Assembly (NCBI GenBank): GCA_013400975.1 | Contig: WBMZ01012776.1 | Coordinates: forward strand, 62,001 to 126,000 | Direction: 5' to 3' | DNA: 64,000 nt | Source of the DNA: Atrichornis clamosus | Taxonomy: Eukaryota; Chordata; Aves; Passeriformes; Menuridae | Shown here: positions 1 to 12,000 of the stretch, piece by piece | Position numbering within the stretch: the stretch's first letter is position 1 | How the letters are laid out: each line of letters opens with the position of its first letter | Notes under the pieces: generated by a model | What the model was told of the DNA's origin: nothing | What the model saw: the letters and a program-made list of their open reading frames with translations, nothing else | Databases searched by the model: none | Position numbers and translations under genes: made by a program

Positions 1-3000
1 TTAATGTATTCTAGATTGGTCCCTTCAGCTATCAGGTAAGGCTGCCAGTGTATTTGCATTCATTTTCCTAGTGTTGTTCTCAAACTTGATCTTCTGAAAA
101 TGTAACAATTTGAGAAGGTTGTCTATTGTTCCATGCTAACAATCAGCACTGCTCCCTGTGCCTTCCACAGGAGTCTTTACAAAAAACAATGAACTCCAAA
201 ACCTCAAGCCTTGCTTTGAACTAGTATATGGGCCAGTTCATTGAAGTGACAGTTTCTCAAATTGGCGGACTGAAAATGTGTGGACTATATTTGAAATCCC
301 AGCAATGAGGACTTGATGTGAGTTCTCTGTTTTCCTATGACAGATGATCATTCATTAAGGCCTTTTGTAGCCCAACCCAAATGGCTTTCACACTACAAGG
401 TCTGTTTCTTAATGGTTTTAAGTAAGGACCTGTTTTCTGAATTACAAGTTAGATATTTCAGAGATGTTTATTATTATTCAGTTCCAAACTTCTGTGAGAA
501 ACTTACTCTTCAGCTCCACACAGCCATACTCCAAACTCCTGGTGACACAGAACTATGTTGGCTTTCTATGGGAGGAGTATTTGTAGTTTATTTCTGTGAT
601 GTTTATTTTTTTGTGGGGAGGAATGTCTGTGGTTCTCTTCCCTGGTATTTATTTTGGTGTTTCACAATAACAAGCCACACAGAAGAACAACACAGAGCTT
701 CAGTTTTCTCACACTTGTTTAAATATTGGATAGGCTAGCCTCTGTGTGAGTAGAGGGGGCAGCTGAAAGAGTTATCTACAGATTGCATCAGCTCAGTCCA
801 AGTGATAGTTAAAGAAAATTCCCGTGCTGGCGTCTGACGTTCACTGGACCTTGTTAGGTGGTTAAGTTGACATAATACTTGAAAGATTATTGGACTGTCT
901 CAGAAACATGAAATTCATGGTATTGTGTCAAAAATAGTTAAACAGCTTGTACATCTGCCTTTTTAGTCTGCATGTCTGGGGTAATGGAGGGCATAAAAGA
1001 CTCACAGAGGTAAAAAAACCCCAGTGAGTTGTCCTTCATGTGCTCTCCAGATTAACCACTGGCATGTCTTAGGACATAGACTTGCCTAAACTGACCTTAT
1101 TTGCAATGTTGCTCTTTGTTAGAGGCTGTCTGGGTATTGTTAAGAGGCCGTGGATGAAATACAATTGCATAGTGAATATAAATCAGTATTGTGTGAATAA
1201 ATAATTAATAGATCTGTAAGATGTGGCTCTAGTTTAAACGTTTATTTTTCCTCTGTTCCTTCAGGCTTGAGCTCACAAGAACTTAAGTATACAGCTGCTG
1301 CTTCTGAACTGCAGAAGTCCCTAGGAAAGAAGTGGTTGCAGGTTTTTTGTCATGTCTGGCTGGAGCATTGAAGCTTCAAATTTTAGGTCTTGTTATCCTA
1401 CTGCTGGTAACATGGTACACTGTTGTAGAGTAGCAGCTCAGTAGGATTTTGACTGAGGCAGTTAAAAAAAAATGACATTTTGAAATGGACATCCTGCAAA
1501 TGAACTTCCCTTAAGTCAGAAGTTAAAAATAAAATGATTATTGCAGTGTTTTGTGGCTGTTGTCAATTCTAAAAGAGAGCAGATAATGTAAATACCACTG
1601 TTGCATGAGGGAGACACAGATCAGCCTGATTCCGGTATCCGTTTGCCTGGGAATCCACTGCAGCATCACCTTCAGTTTGACAGGCTGCTGAATTTATAAT
1701 GATTAAAAGCTTCTTTGTACAGAAAGAAGAAACCTAAATTATTTAGGATTTTAGTTCCTGCTCTGAGGAAGGAAGTTGTTTCCTTATTCTTCAGGGGTGG
1801 ATTTGAGCTTAAAATTAGTTTTGAAGCTGCAGTTTGCATTCGTTGTGGCAGCAGGTACTGTTGCCTACAGGAAGGTTAGTTTTTCAAACTGGAGCACTGG
1901 CTAGAGCAAAGTGATCACAGGAAAGTGGAGTGGGGGCAATCATTTTCCAGAAATAAAAATGAGGACACAGATGACCCTTTGGCTCTTAGTAGGTTCCTGC
2001 TTGTCGCATCTCTCTCTTTGCATAAGCAGTCACCCTTCAGTTCTTCCTGAAGTAAAGCATGCCAGTAAAATCCATCTGCTCCAAACTGCTCTTGCTGTCT
2101 TGTGACATGGAGCCAAGTGTCCTTTGCATTGGCTGGGATATAAATACCTAGCTTGTGATTTAGACTTCTATACAATGAGACACTTAACTGTGTTCCAACA
2201 GCATTCTTAAGTGATTGTTGAATGTGGAAAGAGGGAAAGGGACAGCAGAAGCACATACAGACACTGTGGATTTGGCCTCGGGAAGCTGAATTGAAGAGCC
2301 TACAGATGCCAGTGAACTTCTCTCCTTTTTTGTCACGTTACTAATGTTCCCAGGGAGTGGCAGATATGCTAAATCTGCTGGGGTTAAAATAGGTCTAACC
2401 CCTCCATCAGTCTGTTGGTGTCATCAGGTACTGATGCATTTAGCAACCCAGACTGAATTACGTGGTCATAAAAGTATGGAGCCCCTTTGTGCGTGTTGAT
2501 CATCAGCTCTGCCCTTGGAGTCTGAGGGAAGCCAGCAGTAAGGTGCTAGTAAATAAAATCTGTCCACTCTTTTGTCCTCTGTATATCACTTCCTATTTTA
2601 TGCTGCTGTTTTCTGGTGCTATTTTCTGTCACCCTTCTCTAATGTCAATAAAGGAAAATACTTCTCTGTGATCCTCATATTATGCATGAACTGTAGACAG
2701 TGCATGTTCCTGGCATGCTGTGTTAAGATCCCATGGATTATTCCCTGGCTTTGTACTCTGCCAGCATCAGGCACTAGATAGCTATTGTGGGAGACAAGAG
2801 TGGAAGGTGCTGTGTTCCTGAGCCAAGGAAACCATGCTGGCAGATGCACAGCCACCACAGTGAAGTGTACGAGGATGTGACACTGAGCTGTGGAAAGTCT
2901 GTACTGGAGGAATGTCTCTGCAAGTTAAGTCTCTCCTGGGAGTTACTCAGACTGGGATGAGCAGTCTTCTTGCTGGCTGCTGTCAGAGCTCTCTGGGCAT

Positions 3001-5460
3001 TGGGTACTACATGACTGACATACATCTATTGCTTTGTATTAGTGCTGTCAGGTCTGCTGAATAATGCAGACTTGTTTCAGGTTTCTGGAGTTTAACAGAA
3101 TTCCAACTCTAGAGGCTAGAAAGGCATTTTTGTCAAATCAGAAGGTTTTTTACAAATAATATGATGATGTATCTGTTTCTTCATGGCCTATTTCCACCCA
3201 ATGAAAGAGTGGGAAAGAAGAGGCAGTAAAAGTATTATTTGTGTGTCTCTGTAAAGGAGTTTTGATCTTTGCTACAAGGATTTTGATGTCCACATAGAGT
3301 GTGGTGATTCATTCCTTCCTTAGTTTCCATACTGGTTCATTACGTCATGGTTTCCCTGTAGACATTCTTTGTTCTAGCTCCTGTTCCTAGGAAGGAAGTG
3401 AGGTTTCAGTGGGGTGCTCCATCATCCCTTGTTTTACAGGCTAATGAGAAGTTGTTTACCTTTCTCCTAAGCACTGTTGCAAGTATGGGGAGAGGTGGCG
3501 GGTTGTTCTTTGGGTGTGTTTTGTTGGTTTGTGGTGTTTGGTTTGTTTTGGGGTTTTTTAACCTGATTGGATTGTTTCCACCTTTGTGAGAGCATGAAAT
3601 TACGAAGGTGAGAGAATTTTTAGAACATAGGGCAGGTCCTCCCTTGGAGAAATGTGGGGAAGGAGGGAAATAAAAGGGAATTCTTGTGGGTGCCCTGGCA
3701 AAAGGGTAAAACCTGGTGTGGCTGGGTGCTAAATGATGTTTGAAGACTGTCTGTAAGCCCAGTCAAAATCTCAAAATGCCTTAATTAAGAAAGGATTTGA
3801 CAACAATGATTTAATATTTGGTGAGGTGGGCTAATGAACTACGCTGAATACACAGGGCTACTGTAGTTTGCTGTAACAAGCCTTCTGGTTTACTGCTCAG
3901 TCTGGTCTTCAAGCATAATAATCTTGCAGCCCAGAAAGGAGGCCATGTCTCTGATAATAGTATTGGATTAGGAAAGAGTCTGGAACTGCAGGCGGTTGGA
4001 AAGATAGATGAACACACATTGCTAGTGCCAAACCTCTTCAGACCAGAAGGAATAGATGAGGTTTTATGGCAGTAATGACATGCATGCCCTGCTGTGTGCA
4101 GAGGCTGCCCTGGGAACCAAACAAAAAAGCCTAATTTGCCGTCTTTGTACTTATTTTGAATGGGTTTGTGTGAACTGAAGATGTGTTACAGTACTTCAGA
4201 GTTGGTGGTACATCACTGTGCTGAGAAATAAATATTTTGGTACCTGATTTGAAAACATTCAGTGTTACTGTCACGCAGTCTGCTGTGGAGGTTGGCCTGA
4301 TGGGTCTGACTGCCTCAGCGCTGGGCTGCCGCTCTTTTGCTCTACATACAGCGAGCTGCTTCCTTGTCACTGCACTGGGCTCTGTGTGATGTTAGAGATA
4401 CCCGGATACAGCAACAACATGCTATTTTTAGTTCTAGCTGATGTGGTAAATAAGCACGTGAATTTAAAGTGTTGTGCATCTTGAGCAAGTAAGTTATGCT
4501 ATTAAAATATAAAAATTAGATTTGTGGAGGTAAAGAGGGGACAGGTAAAGCATCACTGGGATGAGTCCTGTCAGTGTGATATTTGATTTGGCTTATACCT
4601 GCTCCAGAGCAAGTCGGGTTAATTGTTTCTGGAACTGGATTGTTCAAAGATACAGATGTTAGAGAACATTAGCTATGGTGTGCTGAAATGGTAGAAGTGC
4701 AGAATCAATGGAAAAGTACGTGATTTTGTTGTCTCTAAAGATATACAGAGTCTGTGGAGGGCAGCTCTGCAAACATCCCCAAAGAAGCATGAGCTGCCAC
4801 TGTCTTGTCTCCTGCATTGGCTGAGAGATACTTGTGTGGTCCCTGCTGCTGTGGATGCCTGGTAAGGCAGCTGCTAACTTCAGGCAAAGTAGTGAGATGT
4901 TTCTTTTTGCACAGGAAGATGCATGTATTTCTAGTCATGGTCATAGGTAAAAAATGTGAGTTTTCTAATCTGTGAAACAGTTACTCCTCTATTTTCTATT
5001 TTCTAAATTGATTTTTAATTTCATTTTTGCTAGTGGCAGTAGACTTCAACAAAGTATATGAGCTCATTAAATAGTAAGAAGAAACTTCTTATATGGAGAC
5101 CTAATCAGATATGGAAACAACATCTATTTTGTAGGAATTCCTCCAACACTGCTTGTTTGGGTGCCTTCAAAACCCAGCTGACAGAGAACTGTTTTCATGT
5201 GAACTAATGCCCGAGTCCTTGCTCCTCTGGTGATAAATGGAAGCATCTGCAGTGTTGAGCTGCCAAGCTAAGCAGAATTTCCCTTAAGCAGCTCTCAAAT
5301 ACTGAATTGTTCTTAGAGAATAGATGTGTCTGTGGATTTGTTAACACTTTAAATGTTGACATAATATTTGATTGAAAGAAACTGTTTCAAAAAGTGTACC
5401 CTGAAAGGATTTTCGGAGAGCAAGGCTGAAATATGCCTCCAGGAATATTCAAATTATGTC
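1..5460. other. no gene recognised; probable intron or 5' flank of MTUS1
   Basis: There is no open frame with recognisable homology and no convincing exon bounded by splice sites. Long-isoform (ATIP3) exons normally precede the ATIP1 exon, so this stretch is probably an intron of that longer transcript. A small ATIP3-specific exon could be hidden here, because I cannot align divergent short exons by eye. A G/T-rich low-complexity run lies at about 3500-3560. The longest open frame (337-738) looks random. Confidence 0.5.
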
Positions 5461-5941
5461 CCTTACAGTCTCCAAAGAAAACTTACATGGACTGTGACAT
5501 TGCCAGATGATATATTCAGCTGGTGAGACCACCCACTTCCTCCTCCTCCCTCCTCATCCTCCTCCTCCCACTTCTCCTTTTCCAGCTCCCAGCCCACGGA
5601 GTCCCGTAGCAGATTGAGCATCGATACTGTGATGCAATTCTGAGGCTGTTGGTTTTCCAAATCACTAAGTCGGTTTTATTCTGAGGACAAGCTTTGTTTT
5701 CAGAACATCTGGCGAGGAGAAGCTGCCAGCAGCATTTACGTTGTGGATATCTGCTTTTACTGATTTTTGCTTGTCTGTGCATAAGGAGTAAGAGCAAAGG
5801 AATGGAGACTTGATTATTTCTTCAAGCCTGTTTTCTTTAGCAAGATTTGTTCACGTCTGCCAGTAGCGATTTAAAAGCATAGTATGTGACAGTATATGGA
5901 GGCTATTTCTTGCTTATTTGTCTTCCACTTGCACTGAAGAC
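5461..5941 (+). promoter_or_regulatory. putative promoter/5'UTR of the ATIP1 first exon
   Basis: This is the region immediately upstream of the ATIP1 start codon. It contains a strongly asymmetric pyrimidine-rich run (5536-5583, CCT/TCC repeats interrupted by two A) about 360 bp before the ATG. No clear TATA box or CpG island was seen, so the transcription start is not placed. The regulatory role is inferred only from position in front of an alternative first exon. Confidence 0.4.
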
Positions 5942-6062
5942 ATGTTATGGTCCCCGAAATTTTCCTTATCCAACATGCGCATAAGGCTGACAGCAAAGGG
6001 GCTGCTCCGAAACATTCGTCTACCTTCTGGCTACAAGAAAAGCACTGTTATATTTCATACAG
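5942..6062 (+). CDS. MTUS1: MTUS1 alternative first coding exon, ATIP1 type
   Basis: It encodes 40 residues plus one base of the next codon, beginning [20 protein letters not shown] and ending in STVIFHT. Mammalian ATIP1, as I remember it, begins MLLSPKFSLS and has the same [10 protein letters not shown] core, so the assignment is firm. The ATG at 5942 is chosen because it aligns with the mammalian start. The frame is open upstream to a TTG at 5918, but that has no support as a start. The donor is ACAG|GTTTGT at 6062/6063 (phase 1), which joins exon 30602 to recreate a Val codon. Basic residues are frequent (R14, R16, K19, R23, R26, K32, K33). This form would be 442 aa. In mammals it is the short form that interacts with the AT2 receptor. 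Confidence 0.93.
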
Positions 6063-9000
6063 GTTTGTGTATTTTTAATATGATGATGATTAGAGCATGC
6101 ATTGAGGGAATATCTTGTTTACTTCAACAGCAGCTTATTTTTAGCAAATAACTGTACTGGGCATGAAAGTTTTTGAATTTCATACAGAAGTCTGACTTTT
6201 GAGCAAAGTAGTTTCATATTCTAAGTCTGTGTGTGTGGGCACCCATGCTGAGCCACTTGTTTGGAATATGGTTACTCTGTTTACAAAATGCAAAGTAGAA
6301 TTTGCTCTTTCTTTGCAGAAGTCTGAAAATAGTATCAGGAAGTCTGTGCTATTAAATATTTATCTAATCATTTTAATGGTTATCTACTGGGAGCAGTGTC
6401 TTTTCTGTATCTTGATTGGGTGCAGGGGGGGAAGCAGGGAGGGAAGTGGAATGAATATAGGCTGTCACAATGTGGCTTTCCGTCTAGGAAGTGTTTGAAT
6501 ACTTACCTGTAGATTTTTCTTATCATAAACATCATGCTAAATACATCTTATTTGCAAGTGGAACAAGCAAACTTTTGTGCCTCTTGTGTTAAGACAAACC
6601 TAAAAGGTGCAAAGTTTGAACCACTAAAGACAAGTGTGTGCGTGCTTGATTCATACATACGTGCACACACACAAAACACAACAAAAAAATCACAAAATTC
6701 TCAGCTGCATCTGACCTGATTTTCGTATTCAGTGTCAGGCAAAGCAAATAAAGCAAGATTATGGAAGCTGAGCTTTGTTCCAGGACATACATGTGTCATT
6801 TTTGGGGGTGGGGGGTGGCAGTTTTTTGTTGTTTGTTTGTTTGAGCTGAGATACATGACATCTAGAGAAAGCAATGGCAACTTGCATGTTACATAAGTCT
6901 CTTTCTCCACTGCACTACTTGTAATTTTCTTGCATTTTACTTAGAGGGGAGCAAGCAGCTACATAAATGAGTTTTGCAGAAGCTCTTCCTCTCAGGAAAT
7001 TCCTCTCTCACTTGAATACCACCCTCTCTGCTTTTGATTTTTTTGAAGTTCAGTGCTACTGGTCAGCTTTCCTTACTGTCTTGTCATTTTCACTTAGCAT
7101 CTTAAACTGTTTGCCTTCTCATTACTTATCCTTTCCAAAGTAAATCCAGCTTCTGAGTTCGTCCTGGATGATAAATTCATTTATGAACATAATACAGGCC
7201 AACTGTTCAACTGTAGAATAAAGGCTTCTGTTTGCAGGTTGTGTGCTTTGTCTTTAAACTAGGATTTAAATAACTTGATGCCAAAAATTCTTATGTAAAG
7301 GGTGTCTTTGTGCATATACCTATGTTGCTAACAGTGTGAAATTTCCCCATAATACATATTCCACGGCCAAAAATCCTAAAAGAGAAGGTGAGGGGAGATA
7401 ATGTTCATTATTCCAAATGTTTATTAACTGCTACTGAAATTTGTGTAATTTTGAAAAATAAATGTCAGTGCATGTATCAAGAGAATTTTACAACTATAAG
7501 AATCAGTTTGTGGTTTTATTTCTTTTGAGTGGATGTGAAAGCAAAACCTGCCTGAAAGGTCTCTGTAAAATACAACATGTAAAATAGATTGCAATCCGTA
7601 TGTTCTAGTTAAGCAGCACTTCTTATTTAATGACGTGCTGAATAGACCTTCTGTGTGTTTTCTCTGTGTACAGTACGTACAGACTAATGGTACAGCACTG
7701 AAAGCTTAGAGAGGTTTTTGACTGCTTTCCCCCTTCTGCTTTGCTGTCCCTGTGTCTTGTAGGAAGTCAGTATGTTAGCAGAAAGCTGACCAGTGGTTAG
7801 CTAGAGCTGAGTATACCAAAAAAGTAGGGCATCTGAAAACCAGGTCATACTCTGTAGTGGAGAATGCAAGTATGTATAGATAATACTGCAGTTTTTCAAA
7901 CAGCAGAACGCATCGAAGCTTGTTAGTGATTATTTCAGGTTCATAAAACTCAGCAGCAGTATATCAGGAAATGACAGTGTATACCACAAGAGCAAAAGGT
8001 TTGGTTTTGTGTGGTTTTTATTTTGTTTTGGTTTGGTTTTTTTGTTAAATGCCAGGAGGAGCCATATTTGGTTTTGCAGCACCAATATGACTATCTTTTC
8101 TTGTAGTGGTTTAATTGGATTAAAATGACATGTGGCTTCTTTCTAAAGCACATAAGCAATGTGCACAATAAGCAGTAGATACTGCATCAATAAATAAGGG
8201 AAGGGGTAATTCCAAAAAGAAACTTCAGGGTCCATGTAGGAACATGAATAGGTTATGAGTGTTACGTAAACAACATTTGAGTTCCAGTTTTGACATACAT
8301 CGCACTTTTAGTAAGCATTGCCATGGATTTCATTCTTTGCTCCCTTTGATCATAGGATAGACCAACTGCCTTTTATGACAATAGAGCATCCTTGAGATAC
8401 TTATGGCAATTGTTGAAATGTAGATTTTTAAAGTAATCTAGGGCACAGGTCAGGTTGGATTCTTCTGTTGCCATGTCCTGGCTGACAGTTGCAGTGCAGT
8501 AATTTGGTGAAGTTAGAATGTAAGCACTGTTGGGAGGAAGAGGATGGAACTTGTTCTTGGGTCTTCGTTCTGACTCAAGGATATTCTGCTGCAGCCTGAT
8601 GCAGTTTCTTCACAATATGGAGCATGGCTGGACATACAGTTGTTTGCACTGGTGTTAAGTTAGTCTAGATTAGACATTGCACTTAGTGTTAAATGGATCC
8701 TTGGGCTGGATGTGTTGGCAGTACTTGCATCTTATCCATTTGGAGGTGTCAAAGCAACTAAGGTAATTCAGATATGTTACAGCAGTTTATTCAGGGGAAG
8801 CATAATAAAGTTAGATTTTTTTTTTTCCCTAGGAATGAATTAAATCCAGATGAAGTTTGCTGTTAAAGTGTTTTTTAAGGTCTTTGAGCTTGTTGCCTTG
8901 TGTCTAACTTCCATGACCATGTGCTCTACACTACTTCAAGGTCATGATATCCAGAGGGTTTTTTCTTTCCTTAAATGCAGGCAGACATCAAAGTGTCATT

Positions 9001-12000
9001 TTTCTCGGCAACTAGTAGTGCACCTGCACTGTAAGCTGTATATAATGAGGGCCCTCTTCAGCAAAAAAAAAATCCTGAGACCTTCAGGAAATACTTTATT
9101 TACCCATCCTGTGAGTTATAAAACTTACTTGTAGCAAGTAAATGCAAAAATCTAAACACTTCAGAATCACGTAAACAGGGCAGATAAGAGTTAATTTAGA
9201 ATGAGTGTCTTTCAGTGATGAAATATTATATTTGCTTCCTTTATTGAACCATATAGGATTTTTACCAGAGTGACTAAAGTGCTCTTACATTCCTCATGCA
9301 TCAGTGGTATGACAGAGTAAATCATCATCTCTGTATAAATCATCAATTCTGTATAAACTGTGGGAGACAGTTTTATGATTCAAAATAGTAATTTGAGTTA
9401 CTTATGTTTTCTTTTGTATAGAGATAAAAGTCCAGACAAAAAACTAGTTTTGCAAATGGAGGTCTTTTGTTCAGAGTTTTCCAAGGATTATATACTGTTT
9501 TGTCTCAGAATGTTTTCATCCATCCCTTCTTGCTGCTTTTCCTCTCTTTCCTTCCCCTAAGCAAACTGTACTTGGTGTTCTTGTCTTCATGGTGACTTCC
9601 ATTGCTTACTAAACACATCATTTTAGCAATACGAATCTTTAAAATTTCGTTTCTAGTATCAAGCAAACATCACAGGCATGTTTATTTGAGCAGCTGACAC
9701 CCATTTTCAATACAGCTTCTTCCCTAAGTCCTTCTTTACGTCACATTGGGAACTATAAAATTACTTTTGCGCGTTGCAAAGCAGTGCTCTTAAAAAGGGG
9801 TTCTGAAAGCCTGAGGTATCATGAGTTTCTTAACTGTTCATATGGCTTTTTTTCCATCCCCCTGAAGAATAAGTGAAGTACTGGTTAATGTCTGACACTG
9901 CAGTTTAATACAGAACCATAGAAAAATACCCAACACACTCAACCCTATAAAGTAATCTAAATCTAAAAGTTTGCTGTGGAAATTTTATACAAGGTGAGTA
10001 TGTTAAATATTTGTGTCACCCACCAAGGAAAAAAGTAGTTCAGAAGTAAAGCCAGCTTATCTGTTCTGAGCAGAAGAAGTTGAATAGCTGGAAACCATTT
10101 GTCATGGGGGATTTTGAATTTAATCATGTTCCTGTTTAAGTCAATGAGGTTCTGCTCCTGACTTAATCTATTCAAGACTGGGTACTAAATGACCTGCCTG
10201 ATGTGCCTGATTTCAGTCTTAATAGGTCAGAGCTTCAGTAGGCATGTAGATGATAGCTAAATGGAGATTCTTATTTTCAGGTGTCAGGGCTCTGCATTTT
10301 GGAGTTTGTAAGTACAGTTTGTACTCTATACAAATCTCATCCAATGGATGCATTTACAGTAGCTGTAATGCAGATAACACTAGTCTTTTCAAAGGAAGTC
10401 TGGATAGCAGAAATGATCTGCCAAACCCGCCCGAAAAAACGCCCAACCAAACAACAAAAGAAACTCCATAACTCAAACCAACAAAAAACATGCCAAAAAC
10501 GTGCCAAAGTCAACACAGAGTAACTTATATGTGAAGTTAACACTTAACCTGTGCATACATTTAATAAAGTATGAAAATGAATTTAAATGAGGAGCTTTGC
10601 CCCAAAAAATTTTGGAGGAAAGAACAACTGATGTGCTGCTGAAAAGCAGACGCATGGCAACTTGCATTCTAGCTCCACTGTAGCAAATGATGTTGGATTT
10701 TGTTATTCCTTCACTTAAAGGGATTAATTAATATTAATTAATTAATATGTGAAGGATGCCTCAAGTATTTGTCAATATGAAATAAATAGAATTGTTGCTT
10801 CAAGCTCAACTTCACAGAAGAGAAGTTAATTGGAGAGTAAATATAAAAGACATAACAAATAATCTCTGGTAATAGCACTGCATATTCTTAGTGTGCGTTT
10901 CCCCACTTGACATGTCTGATAGGTGAAAAGGGTCAGGCTGCAAGTTCTATGGCTGTGAAGTAGGTTAGGGTTTGAAAAAAAACAGGCAGCTACACTTACA
11001 CTTAAAAACCTGAATAGCTTTTAAATTACTTCAGGGGATTTGCAGTATGGTAAAACTAGGCTTAAACTTCTAAAAGCTGCTTCTACCAGCTTTCCAGTTT
11101 GTGCAAATGAATTGTTACCATAGTAGAAATGGCTTGCAGCATTCAGACAAATGAAGTATTATTACTTATTCAGCCCTTCTAATTTGAACTTTCTAAAACA
11201 TGCACCAACAGCTTTTTTTTTTGAGGAACATACAGTTCCTCAGTGGTAGAATGAAACATTTTGAATTTTTGCAGCCAATTAACTCACTGTTTTATGTTAC
11301 CTTTTTTTCTTTCCTGGCACAGAAAACTCTGATGTGTGAAGGTGAAAGGAGTTTCTTGTATCTCCGGTTAATTTCATTGTATGTTAAGTAATGTGCAGAT
11401 TGGGACCACACTTACCACTCTCATGAATGGCAAGAGGTGACAATTTCTGTTTATAGAGATTGGCTATTAATTTAGTGTCATGTCATGAAGCAGTGTCTCT
11501 ACTGATTTTATTATTTTAAAAAATTGTAATCTCTGAGTATTGCAATGCATAGGAATAACCTGGGTTCAAAGGTGATGGATTTGATGTCTTTAGGAAAGTG
11601 CTGATGTTTCAAACTGCTCTTGACTGTTTCACCCAGTATCATGCCAAAACCTAACTTGGATAATTATTTGCAAGCAGACCCCATCTCTCCTGGTTTTTCT
11701 TCTCCTAGAACAAAATTCTGTGAAGGCTGCATTGGTCAAGCTGGCCTAGCTGGAATAGTGTTGTTATAGTGTTGTTATCAGAAAGGTTTATTTTTAAGAG
11801 GAGGTTAAGTAATTCATTTTACCATGATAATAGGGTCAACTAGTGCAGCAGAATTATTCATTAATTATTTAGATTAAAGTCAGTGGTATCACCAGCACCT
11901 TTCTAACTGTGTCCACCAACAGTGCTCTTCTCCATTACTTTTCTGGGTCATGGAATATTGTTTCTCTTCTCTGTCCTACATGGAGAAGAAAATAGTGTTT

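Noticed and set aside
337..738. 133-codon plus-strand open frame
   Set aside because: Composition looks random (rich in F, Y, W, C), there is no recognisable domain and no splice-bounded structure. Treated as chance in AT-rich intronic DNA.
5918..5941. Upstream TTG start extending the ATIP1 exon by eight codons
   Set aside because: TTG starts are not normal in vertebrate genes, and the mammalian protein begins at the residue matching the ATG at 5942.
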